This document shows, one piece after another, positions 61,800 to 64,000 of a DNA stretch of 64,000 nucleotides. The stretch lies in assembly GCF_001625085.1 (NCBI RefSeq), contig NZ_BDAW01000033.1:41061-105060 (forward strand), in the 5' to 3' direction. Numbering within the stretch: position 1 is the stretch's first letter; each line of letters begins with the position of its first letter. Origin of the DNA: Nocardia acidivorans NBRC 108247. Lineage in GTDB: Bacteria; Actinomycetota; Actinomycetes; Mycobacteriales; Mycobacteriaceae. Below the pieces are notes generated by a model, which was given only the letters and a program-made list of their open reading frames with translations, had not been told where the DNA came from and ran no database searches. The position numbers and the translations under genes are program-made.

Positions 61800-62721
61800 T
61801 TAGCCGCCAAGCCGACCGGCCTGCTGATGTCGAGGCCCTCGGCGAGGAACTGACACCATCCGCCGGAACGTGGAGCAGTCGCTGGGTGAGCGGAGCGCGG
61901 CATACATTCACCGGGCCATCCGCGGCCGGCGTGTGCTCGAAGCCGCCGGCCGGGCCACGCTCTTCGCAAACAGGAAGCGGTGGGCGTGGCTAGCCGGCAC
62001 AGCTCTGCTGTCGGTCGCGAAGATCGTCGAGAACATGGAGCTCGGGCACAACATCAGCCATGGACAGCGGGATTGGATGAACGACCCGGAGATCCACTCC
62101 ACCACCTGGGGGTGGGACATGGTCGGGTCGTGTGCGCGGTGGAAGCGCGCCCACAACTATGCCCACCACACCTATACCAAATGTGCTGGGCCGTGACGAG
62201 GATCTGTGATTCGGTATTCTGCGGATGACCCGCGACGAGCCGTGGCGCCCAATCCATCTGATTCAACCGGTGGCCAACCTCGTCCACGCGGTCACCTTCG
62301 AGTGGGGCATCGCCCGGCACGACCTCGACGCGGCGCAGGCACCCACCGGCGAGTCGGGGCCGCCGCTGCGGTCGGAGCCGAACAGGGCGTTCGCACACAA
62401 GATCGGGCGGCAGGTGGCGAAGGATTCGTGATTTACCCGATGCTCACCGGGCGCGGATGGAAGCAGAAGCAGACCCTGAAGGCGAACCTCACCGCGAACC
62501 TGATTCGCAATCGGTGGGCATATGCGGTGATCTTCTGCGGCCACTTCCCCGACGGTGCCCAGAAGTTCACCGACGAGCACTTCGCCGGCGAAACCCGCGT
62601 GGGGTGGTATCTACGAAAGATGCCGAGCAGCGCCAACTTTCACGCGGGCTCGGCGATGGCGTTCCTGGCGCTGCGCGCGGCTAAGCGGACCCTGCGGAAC
62701 CAGCAGCGGGTCGAGCCGTGA
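61800..62721 (+). pseudogene. fatty acid desaturase (DesA3-like), multiply disrupted
   Basis: Pieces in successive frames make up a membrane acyl-CoA desaturase. DVEALGEEL, then TIRRNVEQSLGERSAAYIHR after a one-base deletion near 61853; MELGHNISHGQRDWM (first His box) and WKRAHNYAHHTYT (second); an insertion near 62182; VLGRDEDL with TGA at 62207-62209 where Gly is expected; LIQPVANLVHAVTFEWGIA; a deletion near 62425; then CGHFPDGAQKFTDEHFAGE. The third His box is lost and the end is unrelated. At least three frameshifts, one stop and a truncation show it is dead. Confidence 0.8.
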
Positions 62722-62808
62722 GCACCCCCCGTTCCGATCGCGAACGGGAGCAAGCCGGCACAGCAGGTGGCAGCGATGCGCGGGTGAGCGGATCCGCCCG
62801 AAAAAGCA

Positions 62809-62836
62809 AGGAACCCACGCAGTAGCGCGGGTTCCT
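62809..62836 (-). terminator. terminator of cspA
   Basis: AGGAACCCACGC-AGTA-GCGCGGGTTCCT forms a 12-bp stem with one or two mismatches, and on the minus strand it is followed by TTGCTTTTT. It lies just after the cold shock gene stop. Confidence 0.75.
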
Positions 62837-62853
62837 GTTTTCTCGTCTGCTTA

Positions 62854-63057
62854 CTAGATGGCGCGGACGCTCTGGGCCTGCGGGCCCTTCTGCCCCTGGC
62901 CAACCTCGAACTCGACGCGCTGGCCCTCATCAAGGGACTTGTAGCCGGAGCCGGAAATCTCGGAGTAATGGACGAACACATCGGGGCCGCCCGCGTCCTG
63001 GGCGATGAATCCGAAGCCCTTTTCGCCGTTGAACCACTTCACACTGCCTTGCGACAT
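62854..63057 (-). CDS. cspA: cold shock protein
   Basis: 67 residues, the single cold-shock OB fold. RNP1 is KGFGFIAQ and RNP2 is VFVHYSEI; the start MSQGSVKWFNGEKG and end GPQAQSVRAI are standard. It binds single-stranded RNA and DNA and acts as an RNA chaperone in the cytoplasm. The ATG at 63057 is clear. A terminator follows. Near-identical proteins occur in all actinomycetes, so this is the most conserved gene of the otherwise decayed right end. Confidence 0.95.
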   Translation of the reverse strand: MSQGSVKWFNGEKGFGFIAQDAGGPDVFVHYSEISGSGYKSLDEGQRVEFEVGQGQKGPQAQSVRAI

Positions 63058-63177
63058 ACTTTTTTGTGACTTCCTGTAGGAGCCGGGTGATCATTGCAAA
63101 AACCCGTACTCGATCACCAGTATGCCACACACCCTCCTCCGTGCAATGCGGGCGGGCGGGGGACAGTTCTTCGACGA

Positions 63178-63214
63178 GGGCCCCGGTGCCGCGCAAAGGG
63201 CGGCACCGGGGCCC
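63178..63214. repeat. 15-bp perfect GC-rich hairpin
   Basis: GGGCCCCGGTGCCGC and GCGGCACCGGGGCCC flank GCAAAGG. It lies upstream of cspA, about 120 bp beyond its start, in a region without genes. Probably a factor-independent terminator for a transcript coming from either side. Confidence 0.55.
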
Positions 63215-63634
63215 GGTGGAAACGACCGTAACCCACTTGAAGGGGGTGAATCGGTGGGTTTGCCCGCCGGGAAGACGGAGACGGGCGATCGAACGGTCGC
63301 GTACTTACTACCTTGTGTTACCTCGTACTCGACAGCTTACGGACCCTGCTTCGGTCCAATCGTCGTCCCTTACTCACGGGCAGTTCGTTATCTCCCGTGC
63401 CCTCGCGGATGTTTCCCTCACTTGCTACGACCAAGAAACTACCGAAGCGATCGATATATGTCTAGATCCGCCACTACAGATTTTTGGTCGGCGATTCGGC
63501 GGGTCCGGAGCCATCCGTGGGTGGGGATGCATCGAACTACAGCCGGTCTCGCAAACCATTTCCGGAGCGATCCGGATTCGTCCCAGTCCGGCGGGCCGTG
63601 AATCCGCTCCCGCTGGGCCGGATCAACCGGCCGA
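63215..63634 (+). other. gene-poor stretch of lower G+C
   Basis: About 420 bp with clearly lower G+C than the rest of the window, especially 63300-63490. Frames translate into serine/tyrosine/proline-rich strings with no domain and no ribosome site. Nothing functional was recognised; it could be a remnant of acquired DNA. Confidence 0.4.
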
Positions 63635-63847
63635 TCACGATGCGGGGAAGACAGTCTTGTCGGGCATCGGCCGGGGTATCGGGGCGGTGCCGGCGCCCTG
63701 GGCCGCGCTCGATGGCGACCGGCCGCTCACCTGACATGTCAGGGCCTCCTCGGCGTGCAGAGCGATCACGGTATCGAGTGCGCTGCCAGCCATCGCTTCG
63801 GGGAGCAGGACATCCATGCGGGCGGTGCGCGTGTCCGTCGCGGTCAT
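63635..63847 (-). CDS. possible small protein, unknown
   Basis: 70 codons from the ATG at 63847 (MTATDTRTARMDVLL), preceded by GGGGAC. The first half could be a short helix (ALDTVIALHAEEALTC); the rest is Ser/Pro/Ala rich. No family recognised. The reading is tentative; it lies between the low-G+C stretch and promoter C. Confidence 0.3.
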   Translation of the reverse strand: MTATDTRTARMDVLLPEAMAGSALDTVIALHAEEALTCQVSGRSPSSAAQGAGTAPIPRPMPDKTVFPAS

Positions 63848-63935
63848 CGTGTCCCCGCGTTGGTAGTTGAAAGCCGGCAATGTGCGCACCGGCAGAAGGC
63901 CGTTCGATGCCCCCAAAAATCTCTACTGTCGGGTG

Positions 63936-63964
63936 TAGACAATCCCGGCGCGCGGTTGTACTGT
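63936..63964 (+). promoter_or_regulatory. sigma-70-type promoter C
   Basis: TAGACA (63936-63941), 17-base spacer, TACTGT (63959-63964), then CTCTCTCGTTCGGAAGTTAAGAAGT, nearly the same as after promoter B. The upstream AAAATCTCTACT also resembles AAAATCTGCACT at B. It drives something beyond the window end. Confidence 0.55.
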
Positions 63965-64000
63965 CTCTCTCGTTCGGAAGTTAAGAAGTTGTGATTCCGT

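Overview
The window looks like chromosomal DNA of a mycolic-acid actinomycete, most likely Nocardia or a close relative. Reasons: very high G+C with GTG and TTG starts, a Mas-like reducing type I polyketide synthase, a cutinase-family protein, an antigen-85-like esterase, a two-domain geosmin synthase, paired CrcB genes and many TetR regulators. I saw no rRNA, tRNA, CRISPR array or complete insertion sequence. The identification is inference from gene content.

Layout. 0-13 kb: an APC permease, decayed amidase and hydrolase remnants, then a four-gene lipid-type biosynthetic block, all on the minus strand (GNAT acyltransferase, 2130-residue PKS, alpha-oxoamine synthase, AUR1-type PAP2 protein). 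13-21 kb: two CrcB fluoride channels, an LLM oxidoreductase with its FMN reductase, an epoxide-hydrolase-like protein, DUF445, a glutamine amidotransferase and a PAP2-diacylglycerol-kinase fusion. 21-24 kb: a geosmin synthase gene broken by one frameshift. 24-38 kb: cell-surface enzymes, a ribose-type ABC operon with its LacI regulator, cutinase, DUF1460 protein and an unusual P450. 38.5-40.8 kb: a tight XRE / ImmA-IrrE peptidase / DUF6545 membrane-protein operon. 41-49.5 kb: esterase, an AsnC-controlled 2OG oxygenase plus exporter pair, amine oxidase, TetR, phenolic acid decarboxylase, TrpF. 49.5-55.4 kb: a lipid catabolic cluster (FadD, thiolase-like protein, two MaoC proteins, SDR, tandem TetR). 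55.4-60 kb: remnants, a LysR gene without a standard start codon, and two tandem lipases, one fused to EF-hands. 60-64 kb: an accessory, decayed zone with MerR, CspA, a multiply broken fatty acid desaturase, strong hairpins and three near-identical promoters.

How genes work together. The most interesting set is at 3.4-12.9 kb. A single-module fully reducing PKS without a thioesterase overlaps by 4 bp a PLP-dependent alpha-oxoamine synthase, the enzyme class that releases acyl chains by decarboxylative condensation with an amino acid (as in sphingoid-base formation). A GNAT lies just upstream and an inositol-phosphorylceramide-synthase-like PAP2 protein just downstream. Together they could build a polyketide-derived, sphingoid-like aminolipid. 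This product assignment is a hypothesis; the gene identities are solid.

Regulation is often readable: perfect inverted repeats lie upstream of the PAP2, GNAT, lacI and fadD/thiolase genes, and one 11-mer is shared by the TetR and amine oxidase promoters. The right end carries TAGACA-N17-TAnnnT promoters whose transcripts seem to end at long GC-rich hairpins without an obvious protein.
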